A DNA stretch of 64,000 nucleotides, taken from the NCBI RefSeq assembly GCF_036488675.1, contig NZ_CP133148.1, positions 682,001-746,000 on the forward strand. Reading direction: 5' to 3'. The notes below the pieces were generated by a model. The model had not been told where the DNA came from and ran no database searches. It was given only the letters and a program-made list of their open reading frames with translations. The DNA comes from Sinorhizobium chiapasense (lineage in GTDB: Bacteria; Pseudomonadota; Alphaproteobacteria; Rhizobiales; Rhizobiaceae). Every line of letters starts with the position of its first letter. Within the stretch, counting starts at the first letter, position 1. The position numbers and the translations under genes are program-made. Of this stretch, positions 9,519 to 20,493 are shown one piece after another.

Positions 9519-10103
9519 GTGCTCGTCTACATGGTTCGGCATGGACAAACGGATTGGAATGCCGAGAGCCGTCTTCAGGGACAAAAGGACATTCCCCTCA
9601 ACGAAACCGGTCGCCGGCAGGCGACCGGGAACGGCCTTGCACTGGCGGCGATCCTCGGGCGCAAAGGCAACAACTTCGATTTTGTCGCCAGCCCGCTCGG
9701 TCGCACACGCGAGACCATGGAGCGTCTCCGGTACGCCATGGGCCTCGATCCGCTTTCCTACCGCACTGATGACAGGCTGAAAGAGGTCTCCTTCGGCGAC
9801 TGGGAAGGCTACACCCTGCCCGAATTGAAGCGCCAGGTACCCCAGCGCATCGCCGAAAGACGCGTTGCCAAATGGGATTTCATCCCGCCCGGCCAGGATG
9901 CGGAAAGCTACGAAATTCTGTCGTGGCGCGTGGGTGCCTGGTTAAAGGACGTGACGCAGCCGACGGTCTGCATCACGCATGGCGGCGTCATTCGCGTGCT
10001 GTTCAAGCTTCTCGGAGAAATGGGCGCGGACGAAGCGGCGGCTTCGGCCATTCCGCAGGACCGGCTGCTGAGGATCGCCGACGGGGCGATCGGCTGGGTC
10101 TAG
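9519..10103 (+). CDS. Histidine phosphatase family protein (phosphoglycerate mutase-like)
   Basis: This protein of about 194 residues belongs to the branch 1 histidine phosphatases. The phosphorylated His lies in VRHGQTDWN near the N-terminus; the second Arg motif is GRTRETM, and the second catalytic His is in TVCITHGGVIRVL. The substrate is unknown. I prefer the GTG at 9519 (giving VLVYMVRHG) because CGGAG lies 8 bases upstream; GTG at 9510 and ATG at 9531 are alternatives. The TAG stop codon is the second to fourth base of the adjacent repeat element. Confidence 0.85.
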   Translation: MLVYMVRHGQTDWNAESRLQGQKDIPLNETGRRQATGNGLALAAILGRKGNNFDFVASPLGRTRETMERLRYAMGLDPLSYRTDDRLKEVSFGDWEGYTLPELKRQVPQRIAERRVAKWDFIPPGQDAESYEILSWRVGAWLKDVTQPTVCITHGGVIRVLFKLLGEMGADEAAASAIPQDRLLRIADGAIGWV

Positions 10104-10206
10104 AGCGCCGTGCGTTCAAGTGAACGCACAAAGGACGCTCTAGCACTTTGATTCTAGAGCATCTTATCCGCTTTCAGTGATTCCACTTGAAAGCGGGATG
10201 CTCTAG
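10100..10206 (+). repeat. RIME-like double-palindrome repeat, family A, copy 1
   Basis: This 107-base element starts and ends with CTAG and folds into two hairpins. The first has outer arms TAGAGCG/CGCTCTA around GTGCGTTC-AAGT-GAACGCAC. The second pairs CTAGAGCATC with GATGCTCTAG around CTTTCA/TGAAAG. A second copy at 38913-39019 differs at only two positions. The architecture matches the rhizobial intergenic mosaic elements. The first bases overlap the stop codon of the upstream phosphatase gene. Confidence 0.9.
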
Positions 10207-10285
10207 GCGGCCCGCCCCGATATCAAAGCAAGCGCGAAGCGCGTCTGTTAAGGCGCGCGACGCTGTCGTGCAGGCCCGATCACGG

Positions 10286-10546
10286 TTACTGCACGATTTC
10301 CAGGTCGTTGATGACCCGTTTGCCATCGACTTCGGTGTAGAAAACGAGAACCTTGACGCCTGCCTCGAGACCTTCGAAGTTGAACTCCTCGGGAGCCTGA
10401 TAGCTCTTGCCGTCATCCAAAGACAGGCTCAGGCGCTCGGTGTCCACACTGGTGATCACCGCTTCCACGTCGGCGCTTTCAGCATGCGCGGAAAGCGGCG
10501 AAAGCAAACCTGCAGTGGCCATGAGTGCGGCAATGACAAATCGCAT
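10286..10546 (-). CDS. Small exported DUF1344-type protein
   Basis: This 86-residue protein has a clear signal peptide, MRFVIAALMATAGLLSPLSAHA, followed by a compact beta-rich domain (VEAVITSVDTERLSLSLDDG) of the DUF1344 type, which is common in Rhizobiales and has no known function. The ATG at 10546 is preceded by GGAGGGCAAGAAGG. It is divergent from the GGDEF-EAL gene, and a 107-base repeat lies downstream. Confidence 0.78.
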   Translation of the reverse strand: MRFVIAALMATAGLLSPLSAHAESADVEAVITSVDTERLSLSLDDGKSYQAPEEFNFEGLEAGVKVLVFYTEVDGKRVINDLEIVQ

Positions 10547-10834
10547 CCTTCTTGCCCTCCTCAATGATTCTGCGAATATTCTTGTCATCACGATTTGATC
10601 CCCGATTGTGGCAAAAGTTGCCTAATACCGTTGCTTTAGCGCAACTGTCGGCTGGTTTAAGACAGTGCGGCCGGTGATCGGAGAGTGGACGCCGTTGTGG
10701 GCAATTTCAAGCCGACGAGGCTGATCGGCTGCCCGGCGGACGGCCCTTGTCACCACGTTTTCCAATGAAATTTTCGCGAAAGTCTATCTTAAGACTCCAA
10801 GACTACCGTGCACTCGGGGATTGGGGAAAGACAA

Positions 10835-13552
10835 TTGAAGATCATCGTCGCTCTGCGCCGCCGCATCCGTGCGATTGCCAACTTTGCGAAGCCGTCGCTC
10901 TTTCCGGCGGTGATTGCCGGCGCCGTCGTCTTCATCGGCGGCCATATCTATGAGCGCCAGAACCGCGAGAACTTTCGCAAAGACCTCAAGATCAATGTCG
11001 AAAACGAACTGAATCTGATCGCGGATCGCTTCCGCGCGGAATTCAACACCAATATCGCCGCGCTCAACGGGCTCGCCAATGGGATCGCCGTCCAGCAGCA
11101 GACGACGGAGAGCGAATTCAGCAAGCTCGCGTCGAAGCTGCTCCTCCAAAATCCTCAACTCGTTCGTGTCTCCGCGGCGCCGGCGGGCGTCGTCACGATG
11201 ACTTTCTCGCAGGCGCGCCAACAATCCCACGTCGGCACGGATTTCGGCAGGTTCCGGGCAATGCGGGAGGCGCTCGACCGTGCAGCCTTGACGACAAGGC
11301 CCGTGGTCGTCGGACCAGTGCGCCTGCCAAGCAGCCGCAATGGCTTCGAAATCTTTGTGCCGGTCTCCTCCAATGTCGGGGGACGCACTGCGTTCTGGGG
11401 CTTCGTTGAGGCCGTCCTTGATGAAGAGGCGCTCTATCGGTCGGCGCGCCTCAACGAGGCAAGCATGGAGATGCGGGAGGCAGCCGGCCGCGACCGTCGG
11501 CACGTGCCTATTCATCTTGCCATTCGCGACGTTTCTGTCAGCGACAATGTTCTGGAACCGTTTCTCGACGAAACCGGGGTCTTCCAGAACTCGCCCGTCG
11601 TCCGCGAACTGTCTTTACCCGGTGGTGTATGGGAGTTGGCCGCTGCTCCCGTCGCCGGCTGGGCGCAGGAACCGGCAAACAGCGGTGAGATCAGGCTTGC
11701 GACCATCGCCGCGGTCGTGGTCGTGGTCGTGCCTATTTTTCTCGCCGGTGGTCTCGTCAATGAGCGGCAGCGCAACATCGCCAAGCTGAAGGCGCGGGAA
11801 GGCGAGGTGATGGCCTTGTCCCATCGTCTCAACCTGGCCCTGGATGCTTCGAAGATCGGAATCTGGGAGATCGACATTGCCACGCAGGAACGGTCCTGGG
11901 ACGACCGGATGTTCCATCTGCATGGGCTTTTTCGCACCGGCCGAGATCCAACTCATGAGGAATGGCGTGCGACTGTGCACCCGGACGACATCGCCGCCGC
12001 CTCCATCGCCTTGTTCCGCAGCCTGGACGAAGGGCTTGAACATCGCTCGCAATACCGCATCGTGATGGCGGATGGCTCAATCCGCCACGTCCGCCATGTG
12101 GGCTCGGCGCATGAGGGAGCCGATGGCCGGGCGAAAATCACTGGTATCAGCTGGGATGTCACCGACGATGTGCTGATGACCGAGCAGCTTAGGGCCGCCA
12201 AGGCGACAGCCGATATGAAGAATGCCGAGCTCGCCGATGCGAAGGATCGCATCGAGCACAATGCCCTGCATGATCCGCTGACGGGACTCGGAAACCGGCG
12301 GATGCTCGACAAGGCGCTGGATCGGCTCTTCGCGGCGAATGCCGTAAAGTCCGACGGCATCGCCATCCTCCATATCGATCTCGACCGCTTCAAGCAGATC
12401 AACGACACGCTTGGACACGCGGCCGGTGACGCCATGCTCGTCCATGCTTCCGAGATTCTGCGCTCGAGCATCTCGCCAGATGACATCGTCGCCCGCATCG
12501 GCGGAGACGAATTCGTTGTGGTGATTCCCGGAGCGCCGGACGATAAAGCGTTGTCCGCGCTATGCGACCACATCATCGTCCAGATGCGTCAACCGGTCGA
12601 CTATGACGGCTTTCCTTGTCGCTTCGGCGTCAGCATCGGCGTTGCAGTGGCGCATCGTCCCACCGCCGATGCGCGCAAGCTGCTCGTCAATGCCGACATC
12701 GCGCTCTATCGAGCCAAGGAAAGTGGACGTAACCGCTATCAGTTCTTCACGCAGGCGTTGGAGGCCGAGGTGGTGACCAACAAGCGCATCGCCGATGAGA
12801 TCCTGGAAGGGATCGAACGCGACGAGTTCGTGCCGTGGTATCAGCCGCAGTTCGACGCCTCGACGCTCGCATTGTCCGGTGTCGAGGCGCTGATCCGTTG
12901 GCAGCATCCGCGTGTGGGAATCCTGACGCCGGACCGGTTCCTGAAGATTGCCGAGGAGTTGAACGTCACCGCGACGCTCGATCGGCTGGTTCTGCAAAAG
13001 GCTCTTGCCGACCGGATGCGCTGGGCCGCGGCCGGTCTCCAGGTGCCGAAGATTTCCGTGAACGTCTCTGCCAAGCGCCTGCAGGAAAAGGATCTGCTCG
13101 CCTCGCTCAAGGGGCTGAGTATCATGCCCGGCCAGATTTCGTTCGAACTGGTCGAGTCGATCTTCCTCGATGAAAGCGACGACATCGTCACAGCCAATAT
13201 CGACGGTATCAAGAAGCTCGGCATCGACATCGAGATCGACGATTTCGGCACCGGGCATACCTCGATTGTCAGCCTTCTGAAGATCAAGCCGAAACGCTTG
13301 AAGATCGATCGCCAGCTGGTGGCGCCGGTGCTCGGCGCCCGAACAGAGCAGGCGCTCGTGCGCTCGATCATTGACATCGGCCGTTCGCTTGGCATCGAAA
13401 CCGCCGCCGAAGGCGTGGAAACCATGGCGCATGCGGAAATGCTCGGCATTCTCGGCTGCGACCTTCTGCAGGGCTACGCCTTTTCCAAGCCGTTGAGCAG
13501 CGAACGCTTCATTGCCTTTGCCACAGACCGCGGATTCCGCCTCGCTTCCTGA
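10835..13552 (+). CDS. Membrane-bound CHASE-PAS-GGDEF-EAL cyclic-di-GMP protein
   Basis: This 905-residue sensor has a transmembrane helix at about residues 21-39, a periplasmic CHASE-like region to about 280, a second helix near 286-309, a PAS domain around 326-445, then GGDEF and EAL. The cyclase motif is intact (GGDEF at 556-560), and so are the phosphodiesterase signatures: EAL at 684-686, IDDFGTGH and KIDRQLV. Either or both activities on cyclic-di-GMP are possible. The TTG at 10835 is favoured because GGGGAAAG lies 4 bases upstream; a GTG at 10808 is the alternative. The ligand is unknown. Confidence 0.9.
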   Translation: MKIIVALRRRIRAIANFAKPSLFPAVIAGAVVFIGGHIYERQNRENFRKDLKINVENELNLIADRFRAEFNTNIAALNGLANGIAVQQQTTESEFSKLASKLLLQNPQLVRVSAAPAGVVTMTFSQARQQSHVGTDFGRFRAMREALDRAALTTRPVVVGPVRLPSSRNGFEIFVPVSSNVGGRTAFWGFVEAVLDEEALYRSARLNEASMEMREAAGRDRRHVPIHLAIRDVSVSDNVLEPFLDETGVFQNSPVVRELSLPGGVWELAAAPVAGWAQEPANSGEIRLATIAAVVVVVVPIFLAGGLVNERQRNIAKLKAREGEVMALSHRLNLALDASKIGIWEIDIATQERSWDDRMFHLHGLFRTGRDPTHEEWRATVHPDDIAAASIALFRSLDEGLEHRSQYRIVMADGSIRHVRHVGSAHEGADGRAKITGISWDVTDDVLMTEQLRAAKATADMKNAELADAKDRIEHNALHDPLTGLGNRRMLDKALDRLFAANAVKSDGIAILHIDLDRFKQINDTLGHAAGDAMLVHASEILRSSISPDDIVARIGGDEFVVVIPGAPDDKALSALCDHIIVQMRQPVDYDGFPCRFGVSIGVAVAHRPTADARKLLVNADIALYRAKESGRNRYQFFTQALEAEVVTNKRIADEILEGIERDEFVPWYQPQFDASTLALSGVEALIRWQHPRVGILTPDRFLKIAEELNVTATLDRLVLQKALADRMRWAAAGLQVPKISVNVSAKRLQEKDLLASLKGLSIMPGQISFELVESIFLDESDDIVTANIDGIKKLGIDIEIDDFGTGHTSIVSLLKIKPKRLKIDRQLVAPVLGARTEQALVRSIIDIGRSLGIETAAEGVETMAHAEMLGILGCDLLQGYAFSKPLSSERFIAFATDRGFRLAS

Positions 13553-13671
13553 TCGAATTATCGACAAAGCCCGACGGTGCTGCAGAAAGTCTTTTCCCTT
13601 TGACGGCTTTCCACTAAGAGAAGGCGCGCGCGTCTGTTTTTGCGCGCGGTTGTCAACATTCGGTTGTCGTC

Positions 13672-14769
13672 ATGTCGCACAATAGCTTCGGTCACCTCTT
13701 CCGCGTCACCACCTGGGGCGAAAGCCACGGGCCGGCGCTTGGCTGTGTTGTCGACGGATGCCCGCCCGGCATTCGCTTCACGCTCGCCGAAATCCAGGCC
13801 TGGCTCGACAAGCGCAAGCCCGGACAATCCCGCTTCGTGACCCAGCGCCGCGAGGACGACCTGGTCAAGATCCTCTCCGGCGTGATGTTCGACGAGGACG
13901 GCGAGACGATGATCTCGACCGGTACGCCGATCTCGATGATGATCGAGAACACCGACCAGCGCTCGAAGGACTATTCCGAGATCGCTAAGCGTTACCGCCC
14001 CGGTCACGCGGATTACACCTACGACGTCAAATACGGCATTCGCGATTATCGCGGCGGCGGACGCTCTTCGGCGCGCGAAACGGCTGCCCGCGTTGCAGCC
14101 GGCGGCATCGCCCGCAAAGTGGTGCCCGGCCTGGTCGTGCGTGGGGCGCTCGTCCAGATCGGCAAGCACAGGATTAATCGGGCCAACTGGGACTGGGCCG
14201 AGGTGAATAACAACCCGTTCTTCGCCCCTGATCCGGCGATCGTCCCCGTCTGGGAAGAATATCTCGATGGCATCCGCAAGGCCGGTTCGTCGATCGGTGC
14301 GGTCGTCGAGGTGGTTGCCGAGGGGGTGCCTGCGGGTATCGGCGCGCCGATCTACGGCAAGCTCGATCAGGACATTGCCGCAAACCTGATGTCGATCAAC
14401 GCGGTCAAGGGCGTGGAGATCGGCAACGGTTTTGCCGCTGCCGAGATCAGTGGCGAGGAAAACGCCGACGAGATGCGCATCGGGCCCGGTGGCAAGCCGG
14501 TTTTCCTTTCCAACAATGCGGGCGGCATCCTGGGTGGTATCGCCACGGGTCATCCGGTCGTTGCACGCTTCGCGATCAAGCCGACGTCATCCATCCTGAC
14601 CGAACGGCGCTCGATCGACAGCGATGGCAACGAGGTGGATGTGCGCACCAAGGGCCGCCACGATCCTTGCGTCGGGATCCGGGCCGTGCCGATCGGCGAG
14701 GCAATGCTCGCCTGCACGATCGCCGACCATTACCTGCGCGACCGGGGTCAGACCGGCCGGCTGAAGTAG
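13672..14769 (+). CDS. aroC: Chorismate synthase
   Basis: AroC converts 5-enolpyruvylshikimate 3-phosphate to chorismate, the branch point for aromatic amino acids and folate, using reduced FMN. The 365-residue protein begins with the conserved [20 protein letters not shown] and contains the [18 protein letters not shown] and [11 protein letters not shown] blocks. Most family members start in the same way, which supports the ATG at 13672. The ribB-like gene follows after 17 bases, so the two are probably co-transcribed. Confidence 0.97.
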   Translation: MSHNSFGHLFRVTTWGESHGPALGCVVDGCPPGIRFTLAEIQAWLDKRKPGQSRFVTQRREDDLVKILSGVMFDEDGETMISTGTPISMMIENTDQRSKDYSEIAKRYRPGHADYTYDVKYGIRDYRGGGRSSARETAARVAAGGIARKVVPGLVVRGALVQIGKHRINRANWDWAEVNNNPFFAPDPAIVPVWEEYLDGIRKAGSSIGAVVEVVAEGVPAGIGAPIYGKLDQDIAANLMSINAVKGVEIGNGFAAAEISGEENADEMRIGPGGKPVFLSNNAGGILGGIATGHPVVARFAIKPTSSILTERRSIDSDGNEVDVRTKGRHDPCVGIRAVPIGEAMLACTIADHYLRDRGQTGRLK

Positions 14770-14786
14770 TTTGCAGGAGAATCTTG

Positions 14787-15887
14787 ATGTCCTATGACCA
14801 GAAGCGCGTCGTCGACGCCATTCGCGCCTTCGAGGCCGGCGAGATCGTCGTCGTCACCGATGACGGCGGCCGCGAGAACGAGGGCGACCTGATCGTCGCA
14901 GCCGTGCATTGCACGCCCGAAAAGATGGCCTTCATCGTCCGCCACACCTCAGGCATCGTCTGTGCGCCGATGCCGCGCGAGGAGGCAAAGCGCCTCAATC
15001 TGAATGCGATGGTGGCGGAGAACGATTCCGCCCATACGACCGCATTCACCGTTTCGGTCGATTTCAGGCACGGAACCACGACCGGTATTTCTGCCGACGA
15101 CCGGACGCTGACCGTTCGCAACCTTGCCAATCCGAACATCGGACCGGCCGATTTCGTCCGCCCGGGCCATATCTTTCCGTTGGTGGCGCGCGAGGGCGGT
15201 GTGCTGATGCGTTCGGGCCATACCGAGGCGGCCGTGGACCTCTGCAAGCTCGCGAGCCTCCCGCCGGTCGGCGTCATCTGCGAGCTCGTCAACGACGACG
15301 GCACCGTGATGCGCGGCCCGCAGGTTGAGAGCTTCGCCGAGACTCACGGCCTCAAACAGGTCTCTGTCGCCGATCTGATCGCCTATCGCCAGCGCAAGGA
15401 AACGCTGATCGAGCAGGGCAATTGCTTCGAGATCGATACGCCTTACGGCAAGGCAAAGGGCCACACCTATTCGCTGCCTTGGGATCCGATGCAGCATCTT
15501 GCCGTCGTCTTCGGCGACATTCGCGACGGCGTCGACATCCCCGTTCGTCTGCACCTTGAGAATGTCGGCGCAGATGTCTTCGGCGGGGACCGTCAGATCG
15601 ACGCGATCATGAAACGCATCGCCGGAGAGGGAAGGGGCGTCATCGTCTATCTGCGCGAGGGTTCTGTGGGCGTCGGTGTTTCGCAAACAGCGCGGAAGGG
15701 CAAGCATGATCGCGAAGCCCATTCGGAAGCCCAGGCGCGCGAAAGCGAATGGCTGGAAATCGGCCTCGGCGCGCAGATCCTCAGAGACCTCGGCATTACG
15801 TCGATCCGCCTCATTTCCTCGCGCGAGCGCCACTATGTCGGCCTCGAGGGTTTCGGCATCAAGATTGCCGCCACCGAGATACTGTAA
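14787..15887 (+). CDS. ribB: 3,4-dihydroxy-2-butanone 4-phosphate synthase with degenerate GTP cyclohydrolase II domain
   Basis: Residues 1-205 form an intact RibB domain, which converts ribulose 5-phosphate for riboflavin synthesis. The acidic metal-binding DDGGRENEGDLI and the RSGHTEAAVDLC blocks are present. The remaining 160 residues align in pattern with RibA (GTP cyclohydrolase II), but the zinc-binding ECLTGDVFGS-x-RCDCG signature reads ENVGADVFGGDRQID. The three zinc cysteines are therefore missing and cyclohydrolase activity is unlikely. The total length of 366 residues fits the RibBA layout. Another true RibA must be encoded elsewhere. Confidence 0.93.
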   Translation: MSYDQKRVVDAIRAFEAGEIVVVTDDGGRENEGDLIVAAVHCTPEKMAFIVRHTSGIVCAPMPREEAKRLNLNAMVAENDSAHTTAFTVSVDFRHGTTTGISADDRTLTVRNLANPNIGPADFVRPGHIFPLVAREGGVLMRSGHTEAAVDLCKLASLPPVGVICELVNDDGTVMRGPQVESFAETHGLKQVSVADLIAYRQRKETLIEQGNCFEIDTPYGKAKGHTYSLPWDPMQHLAVVFGDIRDGVDIPVRLHLENVGADVFGGDRQIDAIMKRIAGEGRGVIVYLREGSVGVGVSQTARKGKHDREAHSEAQARESEWLEIGLGAQILRDLGITSIRLISSRERHYVGLEGFGIKIAATEIL

Positions 15888-15912
15888 GTAGCCGGCTTTG
15901 CGTCCCGCAAGA

Positions 15913-15939
15913 AAAAGCCGCGCTCGGAGCGCGGCTTTT
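15913..15939. terminator. Bidirectional rho-independent terminator between ribB and ialB
   Basis: AAAAGCCGCGCT pairs with AGCGCGGCTTTT around a 3-base loop, giving a GC-rich stem with T-runs on both strands. It lies between the convergent ribB and ialB genes. Confidence 0.9.
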
Positions 15940-15960
15940 GAATTTTCGGTGGCTGCCCAA

Positions 15961-16491
15961 TCAGGGGAGGGCGTCGTAGCCCTCGCCGAAACCCTTGAGG
16001 TCGACCGGGATGCCGATACCTTCTTCTGGCGACTGGAAAACGATGAAGGTCGCGGTCGCGCCGGCGCGGAAGGTCTTCAGGAGTTCGTCCTCAAGCACCA
16101 CTTCGGCATAGCATCCGTCGGAGAAGCAGCGCACGAAATAGGCGCGACCGATATCCTTGCCATCGACATTGAGACCAAGGCCGTTCGGCAGAAGCACGCC
16201 GAGCGGTGCGAGAACGCGCAGGATCTTCGCCTTGCGGTCGGCAGTTTTCAGGACGACGACCGAAAGCCCGACTTCCGGCCTGTCTTCCGCGATGACGTTC
16301 TGCATCAGCGCGCATTGCTCAGCCGAGGCGCCCGCCGGCTGATCGCAGACGATCGACCAGGCACCGTGGTTTGACTTCACCGTTCCTGGCGTTGCGCCGG
16401 ATTGCTGGGCCATGCTTGCGGTGGGGAAGACGAAGGTGGCAATTCCGAGCGCGGCCAGAACCGGCAGCCGGGAGAAGAGGGACAGGCCCAT
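15961..16491 (-). CDS. IalB-family exported protein
   Basis: This 176-residue protein has a signal peptide ending near SMAQQ, followed by the invasion-associated locus B domain. The pattern WSIVCDQP...C...LMQNV, then LPNGLGLNVDGKDIGRAYFVRCFSDGCYAEV, keeps the family's four cysteines. IalB is needed for erythrocyte invasion in Bartonella; homologues in free-living rhizobia are probably periplasmic and have no known role. The ATG at 16491 follows GAGG; an alternative ATG at 16515 adds eight residues. Confidence 0.88.
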   Translation of the reverse strand: MGLSLFSRLPVLAALGIATFVFPTASMAQQSGATPGTVKSNHGAWSIVCDQPAGASAEQCALMQNVIAEDRPEVGLSVVVLKTADRKAKILRVLAPLGVLLPNGLGLNVDGKDIGRAYFVRCFSDGCYAEVVLEDELLKTFRAGATATFIVFQSPEEGIGIPVDLKGFGEGYDALP

Positions 16492-16809
16492 GTAAACCTC
16501 AAAACGTCGAATCATCAGGGCTATTCTTGATGCGCGCGAAGATAAATGAAAAGCCCTGAGCGCTAGATTCCAGCGCCATATGGCGGAAATTGGGCCTCAT
16601 TGGGAAAGCCCCGGATTGCAAAACGTAGACTGGCAGTCGCGCGGGTCACGACAGACCTAACCCAATTCGCAGACGGGCGCGAGGGGTCGCCTGTGAGAAA
16701 AGCCCCCTTTGTGCAAAAATGCCGCACGGGCTTGATTGGACAGATGTTGCGGCGCTGGTCAAACTGTGGTTTGAAGCGCTGCAGTATCGCAGGGATTCTG
16801 CGTTTCGGT

Positions 16810-16823
16810 TTGATCCTGATCAA
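16810..16823. promoter_or_regulatory. Perfect FNR/FixK-type palindrome upstream of ctaC
   Basis: TTGATCCTGATCAA is an exact match to the TTGAT-N4-ATCAA consensus bound by FNR/FixK/FnrN-type oxygen regulators. It ends 20 bases before the ctaC GTG start and 7 bases before its GGGGAG ribosome binding site. Such a close position fits repression better than class II activation, unless translation starts are mis-set. The surrounding 352-base gap between ialB and ctaC holds no other gene that I can support. Confidence 0.6.
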
Positions 16824-16843
16824 GCGCATTGGGGAGACACATT

Positions 16844-17728
16844 GTGAAAAACAAGGCTTATGCAGTTCTGGCAGCGCTTGCCTGTCTGCTTTTTGCTTCG
16901 AGCGCCTTTGCTGACAAGCCTGTCGAATGGCAGACGCGTCTTCAGACGGCCGCGACGGGCATCATGGAAGAAATCACGTGGTTTGAACAATATACCCTGT
17001 GGTTCATCATTCCGATCACGTTGCTGGTCCTCCTCCTGCTGATTGTCGTCGTGGTCAAATTCCGAGAGGGTGCCAACCCGGTTCCTTCCAGGACCAGCCA
17101 CAACACTCTGATCGAAGTCATCTGGACCGTCGGTCCGGTTATCGTTCTGCTTTTCCTTGCCATTCCGTCCTTCCAGCTTCTGACGGCGCAGCTGACGCCG
17201 CCGCAGAATCCGGACCTGACGGTCAAGGCGACCGGCAACCAGTGGTATTGGTCGTATGAATACGAGGTTGGTGAAAATCCGCTTTCGTTCGACAGTCTGC
17301 TGATGAAGGAAGAGGATCGCGCAAGCCTTGGCAAGGAAGACAAGAGCCAGTATCCGCGCCTTCTCGCCGTCGACAACGAAGTGGTCGTGCCCGTCGGCAA
17401 GACCGTACGCATGCTCGTGACGGCCGCGGACGTTATCCATGCCTTCGCCATGCCGGCTTTCGGCGTGAAGATCGACGCCGTCCCGGGCCGCCTCAACGAA
17501 ACCTGGTTCAAGGCGGACCGTGAAGGCCTCTATTATGGCCAGTGTTCCGAGCTCTGCGGCAAGGATCACGCCTATATGCCGATCGCCATTCGCGTAGTCG
17601 CGCAGGATAAATACGACGCCTGGCTCGCTGCCGCCGCAACCAACCTCGGCGAAGCGAACAAGGCGCTCATGGCGTCCATCGACGGCGCGGCCAAGACCGT
17701 TGACGTCGCCGCAAGCGCCGCACAGTAA
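16844..17728 (+). CDS. ctaC: Cytochrome c oxidase subunit II (aa3 type)
   Basis: CtaC carries the binuclear CuA centre that takes electrons from cytochrome c. The 294-residue protein has a signal peptide (to about SAFA), two membrane helices (IIPITLLVLLLLIVVVV and VGPVIVLLFLAIPSF), and a periplasmic cupredoxin domain. The CuA ligands are visible as His in VIHAFAMP and CSELCGKDHAYM (C-x3-C-x3-H-x2-M). The aromatic patch QWYWSYEY is present. The GTG at 16844 has GGGGAG 7 bases upstream; a TTG at 16829 is less likely. It starts a run of co-directional oxidase genes. Confidence 0.96.
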   Translation: MKNKAYAVLAALACLLFASSAFADKPVEWQTRLQTAATGIMEEITWFEQYTLWFIIPITLLVLLLLIVVVVKFREGANPVPSRTSHNTLIEVIWTVGPVIVLLFLAIPSFQLLTAQLTPPQNPDLTVKATGNQWYWSYEYEVGENPLSFDSLLMKEEDRASLGKEDKSQYPRLLAVDNEVVVPVGKTVRMLVTAADVIHAFAMPAFGVKIDAVPGRLNETWFKADREGLYYGQCSELCGKDHAYMPIAIRVVAQDKYDAWLAAAATNLGEANKALMASIDGAAKTVDVAASAAQ

Positions 17729-19438
<1,710 letters not shown>

Positions 19439-19451
19439 CGGGGAACGAACA

Positions 19452-19475
19452 GAAGCCGCCGGTTCCGGCGGCTTC
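19452..19475 (+). other. Intercistronic hairpin between ctaD and ctaB
   Basis: GAAGCCGCCG pairs perfectly with CGGCGGCTTC around a GTTC loop, 13 bases after the ctaD stop. There is no T-run, so it is more likely a stabilising or processing hairpin, or a leaky attenuator, than a full terminator. Confidence 0.6.
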
Positions 19476-19536
19476 ACACCGCCGGCCTGCCGGCAGAATG
19501 CGGCTGCCATTGCCGCAGCAATTTCAAGGACGAGAC

Positions 19537-20493
19537 ATGACGCTCATCGACAATCACGAAGCAGTCGGCATGGAAGGCGCACCGCGCCTGTCCGAGGCCT
19601 CTGCGCGCGATTATTTTGAGCTCCTGAAGCCGCGCGTCATGTCTCTTGTCGTCTTTACCGCCTTCGCCGGGCTCGTCCTTGCGCCAGGACAAATTAATCC
19701 GTTTATCGGTTTCATCGCCATCCTGTGCATTGCCGTCGGCGCCGGTGCCTCCGGTGCGCTGAACATGTGGTACGACGCCGATATCGACGCCGTGATGAGC
19801 CGCACGGCCAAGCGTCCGATCCCCGCCGGCAAGATCCTGCCTGAGGAGGCACTCGCCTTCGGGCTGACGTTATCGGCGTTTTCCGTGATCATCCTCGGGC
19901 TCGCCGTCAATTGGCTCGCAGCCGGGTTGCTCGCCTTCACGATTTTCTTCTACGCCGTGATCTACACCATGTGGCTAAAGCGCTCGACGCCGCAGAACAT
20001 CGTTATCGGGGGTGCCGCAGGAGCTTTCCCGCCGATGATCGGTTGGGCTTGTGTTACCGGCGGTGTGTCGATCGAAAGCATCGTGCTTTTTCTCATCACC
20101 TTCCTCTGGACACCGGCCCATTTCTGGGCGCTGGCCCTGTTCAAGATGCGTGAGTACGGCGCCGTCGGCGTGCCGATGATGCCCAATGTCTGCGGCGAGG
20201 CGACGACGAAAAAGCAGATCGTCATCTACGCCGTCTTGACCGCTCTCATTGGCATCTGTCCCACCTTCCTCGGCTTTGCCAGCCTTGGCTATGGGGCGTT
20301 CGCCACTGTCATGGGCGTGGGCTTCGTTTGGTATTCCATCGGAGTCCTGCGTATGCCGGAGGGAGACGAGAAAATGGTTCCGGCCAAGAAGCTCTTCGCC
20401 TTTTCGATTGCCTATCTTTTCGCGATCTTCTCGGCCCTGGTGGTCGACTACGTGATCGCGCAGATCTGGCTCAACGCCGGAGGTATCGCCTGA
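19537..20493 (+). CDS. ctaB: Protoheme IX farnesyltransferase (heme O synthase)
   Basis: CtaB attaches a farnesyl group to heme b to make heme O, the precursor of heme a for the oxidase. The 318-residue UbiA-family membrane protein has the first prenyl-diphosphate motif as [15 protein letters not shown] and the expected [11 protein letters not shown] segment. About nine hydrophobic helices are visible. The ATG at 19537 follows AAGGACGAGAC; the reading frame is open further upstream into ctaD, but no conserved residues are there. Its TGA overlaps the next ATG. Confidence 0.95.
   Translation: MTLIDNHEAVGMEGAPRLSEASARDYFELLKPRVMSLVVFTAFAGLVLAPGQINPFIGFIAILCIAVGAGASGALNMWYDADIDAVMSRTAKRPIPAGKILPEEALAFGLTLSAFSVIILGLAVNWLAAGLLAFTIFFYAVIYTMWLKRSTPQNIVIGGAAGAFPPMIGWACVTGGVSIESIVLFLITFLWTPAHFWALALFKMREYGAVGVPMMPNVCGEATTKKQIVIYAVLTALIGICPTFLGFASLGYGAFATVMGVGFVWYSIGVLRMPEGDEKMVPAKKLFAFSIAYLFAIFSALVVDYVIAQIWLNAGGIA

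Noticed and set aside
13613..13651. GCGCGCG hairpin before aroC as a terminator
   Set aside because: The T-run lies in the loop, not after the stem, so it does not fit a rho-independent terminator.
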